Below, in pieces: positions 9,118-17,247 of a DNA stretch of 64,000 bases; position 1 is the first letter of the stretch; each line of letters starts with the position of its first letter. The notes below the pieces were generated by a model. That model searched no databases, was not told the DNA's origin, and saw only the letters and a list, made by a program, of their open reading frames with translations. Location of the stretch: assembly GCF_947500765.1 (NCBI RefSeq), contig NZ_CANMTH010000002.1, forward strand, positions 372,001 to 436,000, given 5' to 3'. Source of the stretch: an uncultured Formosa sp. Its GTDB lineage: Bacteria; Bacteroidota; Bacteroidia; Flavobacteriales; Flavobacteriaceae. A program made the translations under genes and the position numbers.

Positions 9118-10077
9118 TTATTTTTCTGTGTGTTTATTGAAATAATAAGTTGCAGCAATTAAATCTTCAAGCGCATGACCAACCGATTTAAAAAGAGTAA
9201 TTTCAGAATCACTTTTACGTCCCGTTTTTACATTGCTACACAGTTCAAATAAATCGGCTTGAATGTCGTCTTCTTTTAGAATCCCAGAGCTAAGAGGAAT
9301 ATGTATATCTCCACTCTCCTTTAATCCACCTTGATATGTGTCTATATATACCGATGCTTTTAAAATCGCATCGTTATCGGCTTCACGCATATCTTTTTTA
9401 TACGCACCAACCAAATCGATATGTTGTCCTGGTTTTAAATAGCTTCCAAAAACAAGAGGAGTTTTAGACAAGGTTGCGGAAGAAACAATATCGACTTCAC
9501 TTATTTTTTCTTCAATAGTTTTTATCGCTTTAATAGAAAACGACGCATTTATAAATTGGTCACAAATCGCTTTAGCTTTATTAAAATCACGCCCGTATAC
9601 GAATACTTTTTTAATAGGTCGAACACTGGCATGTGCTGCAATTAGATTTGTAGAAAGTGCTCCAGTACCAATCATTAATAACGATTCTGAATCTTCTCGC
9701 GATAAAAATGAAGACGCCAATGCCGATGCGGCTGCAGTTCGTTTTACTGTTAAGCTTTTGGCTTCTAAAATGGCTTTTAGTTGTCCGTTAACGGCATCTA
9801 AATATAAATATGTGCCTTGTATAGCAGGTAGATTATATTTTCCATTACCTGGGCTAACGGTTGCGATTTTTACACCTGCACTTTTTCCAGGTTGCCAAGC
9901 AGGCATTAAAAGTAAGGTTGAGTCAGATTTCGTTTCTGGGTTAGGGAAATCGTGATGATGACGCATTGGTACTAAATAATCGTTGGAAGCGAATCCTTCT
10001 TTTAAAGCAGAAACTAAGGTTTTAAAATCTGTAGTATTTTCAATGAAATCTGAATCGATTAAAGCTGTGTTTTTCAT
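9118..10077 (-). CDS. Ornithine cyclodeaminase / mu-crystallin family protein
   Basis: This 319-residue NAD(P)-dependent enzyme belongs to the OCD/mu-crystallin family. Members act as ornithine cyclodeaminase, alanine dehydrogenase, or reductases of delta1-pyrroline-2-carboxylate and delta1-piperideine-2-carboxylate. The Rossmann segment is near residues 125-200, with LLMIGTGALS followed by the ...VFVYGRDFNKA strand. The substrate-side motif around residue 80 (GNGKYNLPAIQGTYLYLD) and the KRTAAASALAS helix are typical. Given the nearby semialdehyde dehydrogenase and proline peptidases, a reductase for a cyclic imino acid from hydroxyproline or proline is plausible. That is inference from context. 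The start ATG at 10077 gives a family-length protein. Confidence 0.85.
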   Translation of the reverse strand: MKNTALIDSDFIENTTDFKTLVSALKEGFASNDYLVPMRHHHDFPNPETKSDSTLLLMPAWQPGKSAGVKIATVSPGNGKYNLPAIQGTYLYLDAVNGQLKAILEAKSLTVKRTAAASALASSFLSREDSESLLMIGTGALSTNLIAAHASVRPIKKVFVYGRDFNKAKAICDQFINASFSIKAIKTIEEKISEVDIVSSATLSKTPLVFGSYLKPGQHIDLVGAYKKDMREADNDAILKASVYIDTYQGGLKESGDIHIPLSSGILKEDDIQADLFELCSNVKTGRKSDSEITLFKSVGHALEDLIAATYYFNKHTEK

Positions 10078-10173
10078 AATTCAAAATTAAGGAATATCTA
10101 TAGACGAATATAATTAATATACAAAATGGCATATATTATATAATGCACGGATAATTATCAACTAAAAAAAGAT

Positions 10174-11274
10174 TTACAAAAACGTTTTTTGTTTTCGATA
10201 AAATGCATCAGCTTGAATTTGCATTAATTCGCGAGCTTTTTTCTTTTTGTATTGATAGAATTCTTCTTCTGTACTAATATCGGTATATACTTTATCGTTT
10301 ATTGAAGCATCAGTTTTTACAATAAGCAGACGTTCGTAAATACGTTGGTTTACTAAAGATTTTATTGCTGTTTCTTCATCTTCTAATTTAAAATCATATT
10401 CGCCTTTTGGAGCTAATAGTTTTGAGAATATAGGTGCTGTTTCTATGGCTAAGAATAATAAGAATATAAAGAATGATGGTAGCCAGGGTAATGTGCTTAA
10501 TGCTGTAATTCGTGCCATAAGTCCGCCAAAGTTATCTATTATGGGTTGTGTTTTGGTAACCTGATTTTTATAAGTACTTTTTAGTTGTTTAATTTCAGAT
10601 TCAATAGTTGCTATCTTATTTGAATTACTAAGTTTTAAATCTTGTAACTCTGTTAATGCGGTGTCGTGCTTGTCTCGTTTTTCTTTATAAACAGGACCTT
10701 TTCCTAGTTTATTTGTTCCGCTTGTACCTTCTGCTTCTGTAATATACGTGTTGTATAGCGCATTAGTTTCATTAGATTTTGTGGTGATTTCAGATTTTAA
10801 AAGGTCAATTTCAGAATTTAAAATTTGAATTTCTGGATTAAACAGATTTGCAATCTGGTCTTGATTTTTAAGCGTTAATTCGTTTTGTTGTGCTAGTAAG
10901 ACTTGATTAATTTCTTTTTCAAAAATTTTTAATTCTAAAGGTTTCGAAATTACAATAGCTATAATTAAAGCTAATATTAGTCTTGGAATAACTTGAAGGA
11001 GTTCATTTAAAAAGGATTGCCTTTTTTTTAAGGTCGACACGATAAACCGATCTAAATTAAAAATAAGAAGGCCCCAAAGAACTCCGAAAATAATAGCTAA
11101 AATCAGATTATCAAATACCATTTGTAATGCAAATCCAGCAGCTATGCTTGCTATTAGTGCAGTAAAAAATACGGTGGCACCTATGCCAGCATATTTGTTT
11201 TGTTCGCCATTAGAACAGGATTTTAAAATACTTTGGTCTGCTCCAGAACAAAGTATGAAGAATTTTTTTAACAT
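10174..11274 (-). CDS. DUF4407 domain-containing membrane protein
   Basis: This 366-residue inner-membrane protein has the DUF4407 layout. Two hydrophobic segments lie within about residues 28-75 (FFTALIASIAAGFALQM and LAIIFGVLWGLLIF), followed by NLDRF and a third near residues 88-108. A long charged, probable coiled-coil region spans about 110-250. A fourth membrane segment lies near 262-285 (LPSFFIFLLFLAIETAP). The final 80 residues are charged and cytoplasmic. The function of DUF4407 proteins is unknown. The gene is monocistronic in appearance, between the reductase gene and the oppositely oriented peptidase. No promoter box was clear upstream. Confidence 0.85.
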   Translation of the reverse strand: MLKKFFILCSGADQSILKSCSNGEQNKYAGIGATVFFTALIASIAAGFALQMVFDNLILAIIFGVLWGLLIFNLDRFIVSTLKKRQSFLNELLQVIPRLILALIIAIVISKPLELKIFEKEINQVLLAQQNELTLKNQDQIANLFNPEIQILNSEIDLLKSEITTKSNETNALYNTYITEAEGTSGTNKLGKGPVYKEKRDKHDTALTELQDLKLSNSNKIATIESEIKQLKSTYKNQVTKTQPIIDNFGGLMARITALSTLPWLPSFFIFLLFLAIETAPIFSKLLAPKGEYDFKLEDEETAIKSLVNQRIYERLLIVKTDASINDKVYTDISTEEEFYQYKKKKARELMQIQADAFYRKQKTFL

Positions 11275-11469
11275 GATGATTGATTTGATTGATGATTGCT
11301 ATTAGAACGTTGTTTTATGTTAAATGTTACACTTTTCGTTATAAAAGATCATTGAGTATTATATATAATTAATTTAAAGTGGTAGGGATTTCTGAACTTT
11401 CTAAAGCCTAAAAGCCTTTAAAAATGTTTAATGCTTATATTTGATTCTTTATAACTATACCAATTTGCA

Positions 11470-12837
11470 ATGAGTAAATTAAGATTGAGTCTGATATTTA
11501 GTGTTTTAAGTTTTTATTTTTCATATAGTCAATCGGTTATAGATATAATTAATGCCGTGAATTTAGATTCCTTGTCGCTTACTGTTAGCGAATTTTCTGG
11601 CGAACGTGCTACAACTGTCAATGGTAATACGGTTACTCTTAAAAATAGGTTATATCGTAATAATGATTTGGCAGCAGATTACTTATATGAAAAATTAGAT
11701 AAGTTAGAAAATACCACTGTAGAGAATCAATTTATGAATCGAGATGAAAGTAGTCGTAATATAATTGCAACCCAACTCGGAATTACTAATCCAGAAAAGG
11801 TGTATATGATTTGTGCCCATTATGATGGCATTGCAGATTATTGTGCCGATGACAATGCTAGTGGAGTAGCTGCAGTTTTAGAAATAGCTAGAATTTTATC
11901 TGGACAATGTTTAGATAATACCATTATTTATGCTTTGTGGGATGAAGAGGAAATAGGTTTATATGGGTCTAAATACTATGCTGAATTAGCTAAAACTAAT
12001 GGAGATGAAATTTTAGGTGTTTATAATCTAGATATGATTGGTTATGATGGAGATAATGACCAAAGTTTTGATATTGATGTTAAGAAAGACAATGAAGGTT
12101 CTCAAGGTATGAGCGATGATATTGTTGCGGTATTAAACTCGTATCCGTTTAAATTGAATGCGAATATTGTAATTCCAGGAACAGAATATAGTGATCATGC
12201 CAGTTTTTGGAATCGTGATTATCCAGCTGTATTAGTAGGAGAAGCGTGGTCTGAAAATGATCAGAATCCAGGATATCACTCAGATAAAGATCGTTTTGAT
12301 ATTTTTAATTTAGAATATTTTCATGAACTTTCTAAATTGTCTGCTGGATATATAGCGACCAAGGGTGTGTTGACGGGAGTAGATAATTTGGTAACACAAA
12401 GTAATAATACTTTGGTGGCAAATCAAAATAATGCGATTTACCAGTGGTATAATTGCACAACAGATACTGCTATTAAAGAGGCTAATTTTCAGACCTTCAT
12501 ACCTACAAAAAACGGATCTTATAAGGTTGAGGTTACTTCTGGAAGTTGTGTTGAGTTTAGTGCGTGTTATGAGTTTTCAACTTTAGGTTTACCAACATTT
12601 ACAGCTAGAGAACTTAAATTACACCCCAATCCTGTAAAGGCAAAGTTAATAATTGAAAGAAGTGTAACTGAAACTGCCAATTTTATAATGTACGACGTTT
12701 CTGGAAAACGTGTGTTTTATACAACTTCGGATACACAAATAACCGAATTACAACTAGATAATTTAGCGAAAGGTGTTTATTTTTTAAGTGTTGAAAGTTC
12801 TAAAAAACGTGGTGTTTATAAGATTATTAAAGAGTAA
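11470..12837 (+). CDS. Secreted M28 family metallopeptidase with T9SS type A sorting domain
   Basis: This 455-residue exported zinc aminopeptidase has a signal peptide at about residues 1-21 ending in YSQS. The M28 domain (about 80-290) shows the di-zinc ligands: H117 in CAHYDG, D128 in ADDNASG, the Glu pair in WDEEEIGLYGS, the Asp in NLDMIGYD and a His in YHSDKDRF. A small linker domain with paired Cys follows. The C-terminus (about 385-455) is a type IX secretion sorting domain, with LKLHPNPV, MYDVSGKRV and LAKGVYFLSV, ending in IIKE. The protein is therefore predicted to be released to or anchored on the cell surface. A TATATTTG at 11436-11443 may be its -7 box. Confidence 0.92.
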   Translation: MSKLRLSLIFSVLSFYFSYSQSVIDIINAVNLDSLSLTVSEFSGERATTVNGNTVTLKNRLYRNNDLAADYLYEKLDKLENTTVENQFMNRDESSRNIIATQLGITNPEKVYMICAHYDGIADYCADDNASGVAAVLEIARILSGQCLDNTIIYALWDEEEIGLYGSKYYAELAKTNGDEILGVYNLDMIGYDGDNDQSFDIDVKKDNEGSQGMSDDIVAVLNSYPFKLNANIVIPGTEYSDHASFWNRDYPAVLVGEAWSENDQNPGYHSDKDRFDIFNLEYFHELSKLSAGYIATKGVLTGVDNLVTQSNNTLVANQNNAIYQWYNCTTDTAIKEANFQTFIPTKNGSYKVEVTSGSCVEFSACYEFSTLGLPTFTARELKLHPNPVKAKLIIERSVTETANFIMYDVSGKRVFYTTSDTQITELQLDNLAKGVYFLSVESSKKRGVYKIIKE

Positions 12838-12880
12838 GAATTTTTTCTTAATGGATTACATTAGATAATTATGATGTTTT

Positions 12881-13027
12881 GCGTTAGCGATTGCAGTGGC
12901 ATCCTTTTTATGAGCTTATAATAACATATTTGGTTTGCAACCGAGGGTTTGTTTAGGCTGAAAAACATCGAAGAGAGTGAATGAAATAAAAAGATATAAC
13001 GGAAAGCGCGACCTTTAGGGAACGCCC
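12881..13027. ncRNA. Structured intergenic element, candidate Flavo-1-like RNA or REP-like repeat
   Basis: This non-coding stretch has nested complementarity. GCGTT at 12881-12885 pairs with AACGC at 13021-13025. GCG at 12887-12889 pairs with CGC at 13007-13009, and CTTTTTAT at 12904-12911 pairs with ATAAAAAG at 12986-12993. A small CC-TTTA-GG hairpin sits at 13012-13019. Conserved-looking purine-rich internal loops (GATTGCAGTGG and ATATAACGGAAAG) flank the inner helix. From memory, closely similar blocks recur between genes in flavobacterial genomes and may correspond to the Flavo-1 RNA motif. I could not search Rfam, so the family name is tentative. It lies downstream of the M28 peptidase gene and before a terminator. 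Confidence 0.5.
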
Positions 13028-13041
13028 GAAATAGTATAAAT

Positions 13042-13079
13042 AAAAAATCCGTTCAAAACGCTATTGAACGGATTTTTTT
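13042..13079. terminator. Bidirectional terminator, perfect 15-bp stem
   Basis: Left arm 13042-13056 (AAAAAATCCGTTCAA) and right arm 13064-13078 are perfect reverse complements with a 7-nt loop. A and T runs at the ends let it serve the peptidase gene and structured element on plus and the dipeptidase gene on minus. Confidence 0.9.
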
Positions 13080-13093
13080 ATAATAATAAGTGT

Positions 13094-14485
13094 CTATTTT
13101 TTAGACAATGCTGTAAAGTGTTTGTAGAACATTGGGATGGTTTCGATACCTTTTAGGTAGTTCCAAATTCCGAAATGTTCGTTTGGCGAGTGAATCGCGT
13201 CGCTGTCTAATCCGAATCCCATTAAAATGGTTTTGCTTTGTAATTCGTCTTCGAAAAGCGATACAATAGGAATACTTCCTCCGCTACGTTGTGGAATTGG
13301 CGTTTGCCCGAACGTATCGGTATAAGCTTTAGATGCCGCTTGGTAACCAATGCTGTCTATAGGCGTTACGTACCCTTGTCCGCCATGATGAGGTTTTACT
13401 TTTACGGTTACCGCTTCTGGAGCAATATTTTCGAAATGCTTTTGAAACAATTCTGTGATCTCTTTCCAATCTTGATTAGGTACTAAACGCATAGAAATTT
13501 TTGCAAATGCTTTACTTGCGATAACGGTTTTTGCACCTTCGCCAGTATAACCTCCCCAAATACCATTAACATCTAACGTAGGACGGATAGAATTGCGTTC
13601 GTTGGTTGTGTAACCAGCTTCGCCGTAAACAGCGTCTATATCTAAAGCTTTCTTATAGTTGTCTAAATTAAAAGGCGCTTTAGCCATTTGAGCACGCTCG
13701 TCTGCAGACAATTCTTCTACTCTGTCGTAGAAACCAGGAATGGTAATGTGATTGTTTTCGTCGTGAAGAGACGCAATCATTTTGGTTAATATATTGATTG
13801 GGTTTGCCACTGCACCACCGTAAAGTCCAGAGTGTAAATCGCGATTTGGTCCAGTAACCTCAACCTCTACATAGCTCAATCCGCGTAAACCTGTGGTGAT
13901 AGAAGGCACATCCTTCGCAATCATTCCCGTATCTGAAATCAGGATAACGTCGTTTTTAAGTTTCTCGTGATTGTTTTTTACAAAGGTTGCTAGGTTTACA
14001 CTACCAACTTCTTCTTCACCTTCAATCATGAATTTTACGTTACATGGTAACTCGTCGTTTTTGGTCATGAATTCCAATGCCTTTACATGCATGTACATCT
14101 GACCTTTATCATCGCAAGCACCACGCGCGAAAATAGCACCTTCGGGATGTGTTTCGGTAGTTTTTATTACCGGTTCGAATGGTGGAGACGTCCAAAGTTC
14201 GATAGGGTCTGCCGGTTGTACGTCGTAATGACCGTAAACAAGTACGGTTGGAAGCGATTTGTCGATAATTTTTTCACCATAAACAATTGGATGGCCATCG
14301 GTTTTACAAATTTCTACGTGATCGCATCCTGCTTCTTCAAGACGTGTTTTAACGATCTCTGAAGTTTTTAAAACGTCGTCTTTATATGCTGAGTCGGCAC
14401 TAACAGACGGTACCTTAAGTAATTCGATAAGTTCGTTTAAAAATCTATCCTTGTTATTTTCGATGTAAGTCGAGATATTTTTCAT
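13094..14485 (-). CDS. M20 family dipeptidase
   Basis: This 463-residue cytoplasmic zinc peptidase of the M20 family should cleave dipeptides or short peptides. The catalytic-domain motifs are present. They include YGHYDVQPAD (first zinc ligand and the Asp after it), GACDDKGQ with the bridging Asp, MIEGEEEVGS with the catalytic Glu pair, and LISDTG. The dimerisation domain runs over about residues 215-380, with RDLHSGLYGG, and a late zinc ligand lies in IHSPNEHFG. The length matches the family. A flavobacterial promoter lies just upstream on the minus strand. Converging terminator 13042-13079 follows its stop. Confidence 0.92.
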   Translation of the reverse strand: MKNISTYIENNKDRFLNELIELLKVPSVSADSAYKDDVLKTSEIVKTRLEEAGCDHVEICKTDGHPIVYGEKIIDKSLPTVLVYGHYDVQPADPIELWTSPPFEPVIKTTETHPEGAIFARGACDDKGQMYMHVKALEFMTKNDELPCNVKFMIEGEEEVGSVNLATFVKNNHEKLKNDVILISDTGMIAKDVPSITTGLRGLSYVEVEVTGPNRDLHSGLYGGAVANPINILTKMIASLHDENNHITIPGFYDRVEELSADERAQMAKAPFNLDNYKKALDIDAVYGEAGYTTNERNSIRPTLDVNGIWGGYTGEGAKTVIASKAFAKISMRLVPNQDWKEITELFQKHFENIAPEAVTVKVKPHHGGQGYVTPIDSIGYQAASKAYTDTFGQTPIPQRSGGSIPIVSLFEDELQSKTILMGFGLDSDAIHSPNEHFGIWNYLKGIETIPMFYKHFTALSKK

Positions 14486-14506
14486 GTGGAATTATTCTGT
14501 TTCCTA

Positions 14507-14539
14507 CAAAAATACAAAAATGTTGAATTTTTTTTCAAA
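14507..14539 (-). promoter_or_regulatory. Predicted promoter of the M20 dipeptidase gene
   Basis: On the minus strand TTTTG (14536-14540 complement) is followed after about 21 nt by TATTTTTG (complement of 14507-14514). This matches TTG/TAnnTTTG. The start codon at 14485 is about 20 nt beyond. It is back to back with the tRNA-Leu promoter. Confidence 0.5.
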
Positions 14540-14546
14540 AGTTGAA

Positions 14547-14575
14547 TTGTTTATTGAAACTAATTTTTATATTTG
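14547..14575 (+). promoter_or_regulatory. Predicted promoter of tRNA-Leu
   Basis: TTG at 14547-14549, an 18-nt spacer and TATATTTG at 14568-14575 are a perfect flavobacterial sigma-ABfr promoter. It is placed so that transcription would start a few bases before the mature tRNA end at 14587. Confidence 0.75.
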
Positions 14576-14586
14576 CACACCTTATT

Positions 14587-14668
14587 GCGGGCGTGGTGGA
14601 ATTGGTAGACACGCTAGACTTAGGATCTAGTGCCGCGAGGTGTGAGAGTTCGAGTCTCTCCGCCCGCA
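14587..14668 (+). tRNA. tRNA-Leu (anticodon UAG)
   Basis: This 82-nt cloverleaf has acceptor arms GCGGGCG and CGCCCGC with discriminator A. The D-arm contains AATTGGTAGACAC, and the anticodon stem CTAGA/TCTAG encloses loop CTTAGGA, giving anticodon TAG. The long class II variable arm is typical of leucine tRNA, and the T-arm is GAGAG-TTCGAGT-CTCTC. The 3' CCA is not encoded. Promoter 14547-14575 and terminator 14678-14707 bracket it as a single-gene transcript. Confidence 0.97.
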
Positions 14669-14677
14669 CAATAAGAG

Positions 14678-14707
14678 AAAGCCGACTATTTATAGTCGGC
14701 TTTTTTT
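14678..14707 (+). terminator. Terminator of tRNA-Leu
   Basis: Stem AAAGCCGACTA (14678-14688) pairs with TAGTCGGCTTT (14693-14703) around a TTTA loop, followed by a T-run to 14707. On the minus strand it also lies just past the stop of the nucleotidyltransferase gene, though its T-run there is interrupted. Confidence 0.88.
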
Positions 14708-14729
14708 GTTTTTATATATTATCTGAGTT

Positions 14730-15800
14730 TTACAATTTAGATTTTATAAAAGCCTTGATTCTAGATCTGTCGTTTAAAATATCTTTTCTGTAATTTTTAT
14801 TAATAATGAAAAAATAAGTACGGTGTAACAATAGCTTAGAAAAATCTATGTAAGTATGGATTTTGTAATGCCAATAATTAAACGCTTTAGATTGGTTTTT
14901 TAATTGGTATATTTTTGTGTTGTAAATTAGTCTTAGGGATCTTGGAGGTTTAGGTATGTCTTTAAAGTATATGCTCCCAAGGTTAAAATTGTTAAGAATA
15001 TGTTTGTTTCTTAATACTATTCTTTGTTCCTCTAAATTTAAGTGAGGCCACAATACTAATGTATCAAAGTAGTTTTTGAGGCCGATATAATTATAGAATG
15101 ATCCCAAATCATTAATTTGGAAATTTAGTACATTATGTGTAATTAAATGTTTTACCGAAGGAATAGGTATATTTGTATGTCTTACAAACTGTTTGTCTTT
15201 TAAAACATCTTCAGGCTTTAAATTTTTTTGGTCTTTGTCTAAGAGTTTAAAGTGGACTTCTACAGCACCAATGTAGTCTTTAGATGCTAGTCTTAAAAGG
15301 TGTTTGTCTTCAAAATATTTAGGGTTAATCGTTGGCTCTTTAGCAAACGTGTATCCTTTATCTATTAATAGCTGAAATGCTTTCTCTGATTGATCTTTAT
15401 GGACTAATAAATCAATATCTCCAAGCATACGCTCTCCAATATCCTCATAATAGTTTGAAGCAATCATAGCGGCTCCTTTTAAGAATACGTGTTCAATATT
15501 TTCTGCGTTAAACCATGTATTTATAAGTTTAACTTCATTTAATAAAGACTGATTGCGTTCGTTATTTAAGTCGTAAATATATTTTAGATACACTTGAAGG
15601 TCTTCTGGTAAATAGGCTACAAGTCCTTTAGATTTTAAGCGTATATAAATGGTAGGAATAATAAGATGTTTACTCCCTATTTCAACGATGTTATCCCAAT
15701 TAAAATTATCGTTTAAGATGTCTTTTTCTAATGATCTATCACCGGTATTGAAACTAATTAGACGTGAAATATGTATTAAGGTGTCTTCAGTAGTACTCAT
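14730..15800 (-). CDS. Nucleotidyltransferase family protein (NTP_transf_5 type)
   Basis: This 356-residue protein is of the uncharacterised nucleotidyltransferase family 5. The signature is seen in order: FLKGAA at 106-111, then ERMLGDIDLLV with D128 and D130 as the likely metal-binding pair, followed by GYTF and a conserved VEVHFKLLD strand near residue 185. The C-terminal half is helical and basic. Proteins of this family often sit next to HPr-kinase-like proteins in RiPP and cell-surface loci and may add nucleotides to phosphorylated targets. That role is a hypothesis. It starts 9 nt after the HprK-like gene and is the last gene of a minus-strand unit beginning at 19461. Confidence 0.82.
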   Translation of the reverse strand: MSTTEDTLIHISRLISFNTGDRSLEKDILNDNFNWDNIVEIGSKHLIIPTIYIRLKSKGLVAYLPEDLQVYLKYIYDLNNERNQSLLNEVKLINTWFNAENIEHVFLKGAAMIASNYYEDIGERMLGDIDLLVHKDQSEKAFQLLIDKGYTFAKEPTINPKYFEDKHLLRLASKDYIGAVEVHFKLLDKDQKNLKPEDVLKDKQFVRHTNIPIPSVKHLITHNVLNFQINDLGSFYNYIGLKNYFDTLVLWPHLNLEEQRIVLRNKHILNNFNLGSIYFKDIPKPPRSLRLIYNTKIYQLKNQSKAFNYWHYKIHTYIDFSKLLLHRTYFFIINKNYRKDILNDRSRIKAFIKSKL

Positions 15801-15809
15801 AAACGATTC

Positions 15810-16943
15810 TTATTCGTCTATAAAGATAGTTGAAAATATATCAATAGCATCTTGATTGTTGCTATAAGTAAGTTTGTAAAATGTAACTGTATTAATCCAT
15901 TTCAGAAAAGCTTTTGCATTTTCTGGTTTAGGTGAAATCCAAGAATCAGGGATTAAAATCTCTAAAGCCGTTTTAGCATTTATAGGTTCTAATAGTGTTT
16001 TGGAATTAGCTTTATAATTTACTAAAACAATTTTATTACAGGAAGTATTTGTTAGATTGGGAAGGGGTGTAGATACATATTTAATCCCACCTTTAAATGC
16101 TCTTAAATAGCTTTGAGGTAAGTCGTCAAAGTTATTTATGAAAGGTTTTATTGTAGGAAATGCTCCAGGTTTTACAGATATTCCTCCTGGAAAATAATAC
16201 GTGTTTAAATTGTCTCTTAAAATAGGAGTGGTGTCGTCTGCAACTAAGTCATATCCATGCCGTGTTAAGAGTGTTGTTAATGTGCTTTTACCACTTCCAG
16301 ACGTACCAATAAGCATTACCGATTTAGAGTTGTTAGATATTGTAGACGCATGTAAAAGACCCAACCAATCATGCTCTTTTTTGTTATGTAGAGCACAGAT
16401 TAATTCCATATTAAACTTTCCTTGTAATTCATGAAAGTCTTTAGAATTGCATGACCTTACAAAGTGATTATTAGTAAAGAGTTTAATTTGATTATGTTCT
16501 TCATATATGTCAAACCAAAAATCAGGTGTGCTATGTTTTGAAGTTTCTAAATGTTGTAGTTGTGGATGAATATAATTAATTAATAATTCAGATTGAAAAT
16601 GAATCTCAAAATAAAATGTGCCACAAGTGTAATATTTTGTGAATTTTCTATTGGTTATATCTATAGAATACTTAGTGGGATTCAGTTCTCTTTTTGTAGG
16701 AATATTTCTATCTAATAGAAATTGTTTTACATCTAAAAATATCGCATTAGCTTTTTCTGATGTAAATTGAAATGTATTCTTGTATACATTTACGCAATCG
16801 TCTAGATTTTTAGCGTCTAAAAAGGTTTGTATACAAAAGTACAATCCGCTATCGATTATGGTATATTGATTCGATTTCTCAAACCAAAGTATCATAAAAT
16901 CGTTAACGGATTGTATGTATTTAGGAGCTAAATTAGCTTTCAA
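15810..16943 (-). CDS. HPr kinase-like P-loop serine kinase
   Basis: This 377-residue protein has a kinase domain of the HprK/HPr-kinase-like type in its second half. The Walker A GTSGSGKST is at residues 213-221, followed by DLVADDTTPI, the typical Asp pair, and a YFPGGISVKPG segment. The C-terminus ends in a KLTYSNNQDAI strand. The first 190 residues form a separate alpha/beta region of unknown role. The frame starts with TTG (complement of 16941-16943), 8 nt after the stop of the small gene upstream, and the next in-frame ATG would remove 16 residues. Kinases of this kind phosphorylate Ser on a peptide substrate in lasso-peptide clusters. The substrate here is unknown, the adjacent 85-aa protein being the obvious candidate. 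Confidence 0.85.
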   Translation of the reverse strand: MKANLAPKYIQSVNDFMILWFEKSNQYTIIDSGLYFCIQTFLDAKNLDDCVNVYKNTFQFTSEKANAIFLDVKQFLLDRNIPTKRELNPTKYSIDITNRKFTKYYTCGTFYFEIHFQSELLINYIHPQLQHLETSKHSTPDFWFDIYEEHNQIKLFTNNHFVRSCNSKDFHELQGKFNMELICALHNKKEHDWLGLLHASTISNNSKSVMLIGTSGSGKSTLTTLLTRHGYDLVADDTTPILRDNLNTYYFPGGISVKPGAFPTIKPFINNFDDLPQSYLRAFKGGIKYVSTPLPNLTNTSCNKIVLVNYKANSKTLLEPINAKTALEILIPDSWISPKPENAKAFLKWINTVTFYKLTYSNNQDAIDIFSTIFIDE

Positions 16944-16951
16944 AAATGCAA

Positions 16952-17209
16952 TTAAAAATTACTTTTTACTTGACTAGTACCTACTTGCGATTCAGGTGTA
17001 GTTATCGTACTTCCTGAAGTGTCTGTACCTATTACTTCATTGTTCGAGTTATTTACTCGTGCATTAGGATCTACGGGCTTACTCGTGTTTTGTGCACTTA
17101 GTGGGTTTAACACAGCAAACGTACCAATGGCCGTGAATGCCGCATATTTCCCCATTTTTTTTATGGCGTCTTTACGAGTGATTTCTGTATTGTTATTTTC
17201 CTTTTTCAT
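16952..17209 (-). CDS. Small signal-bearing Ser/Thr-rich protein, possible substrate of the adjacent kinase
   Basis: This 85-residue protein has no recognised family. A polar N-region (1-10) precedes TRKDAIKKMG at 11-20, resembling a twin-arginine motif with Lys in the second Arg position. A hydrophobic stretch AAFTAIGTFAVL (23-34) and a likely cleavage site after LSAQ at residue 40 follow. The mature part would be 45 residues with 14 Ser/Thr, no Cys and many Asn. It ends in SQVKSNF. The gene is 8 nt upstream of the HprK-like kinase and 38 nt downstream of the T9SS-sorted protein. Coding is supported by the start, signal-like architecture and tight spacing. Function is not known. Confidence 0.75.
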   Translation of the reverse strand: MKKENNNTEITRKDAIKKMGKYAAFTAIGTFAVLNPLSAQNTSKPVDPNARVNNSNNEVIGTDTSGSTITTPESQVGTSQVKSNF

Positions 17210-17247
17210 AGTTGTAAATATAAAATAAGTTTTTGTGTTACAAAATG

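Noticed and set aside
14542..14793. Open frame of 83 codons across the tRNA-Leu gene
   Set aside because: It is the translation of the tRNA and its terminator (GVVELVDTLDLGSSAARCESSSL-like text). The tRNA, promoter and terminator explain the region fully.
14730..17209. Calling the kinase/nucleotidyltransferase group a lasso-peptide cluster
   Set aside because: The macrolactam synthetase and leader peptidase genes are absent. The small protein has an export-type leader and no visible lasso core with Gly/Ala/Ser1 and acidic residue at 7-9.
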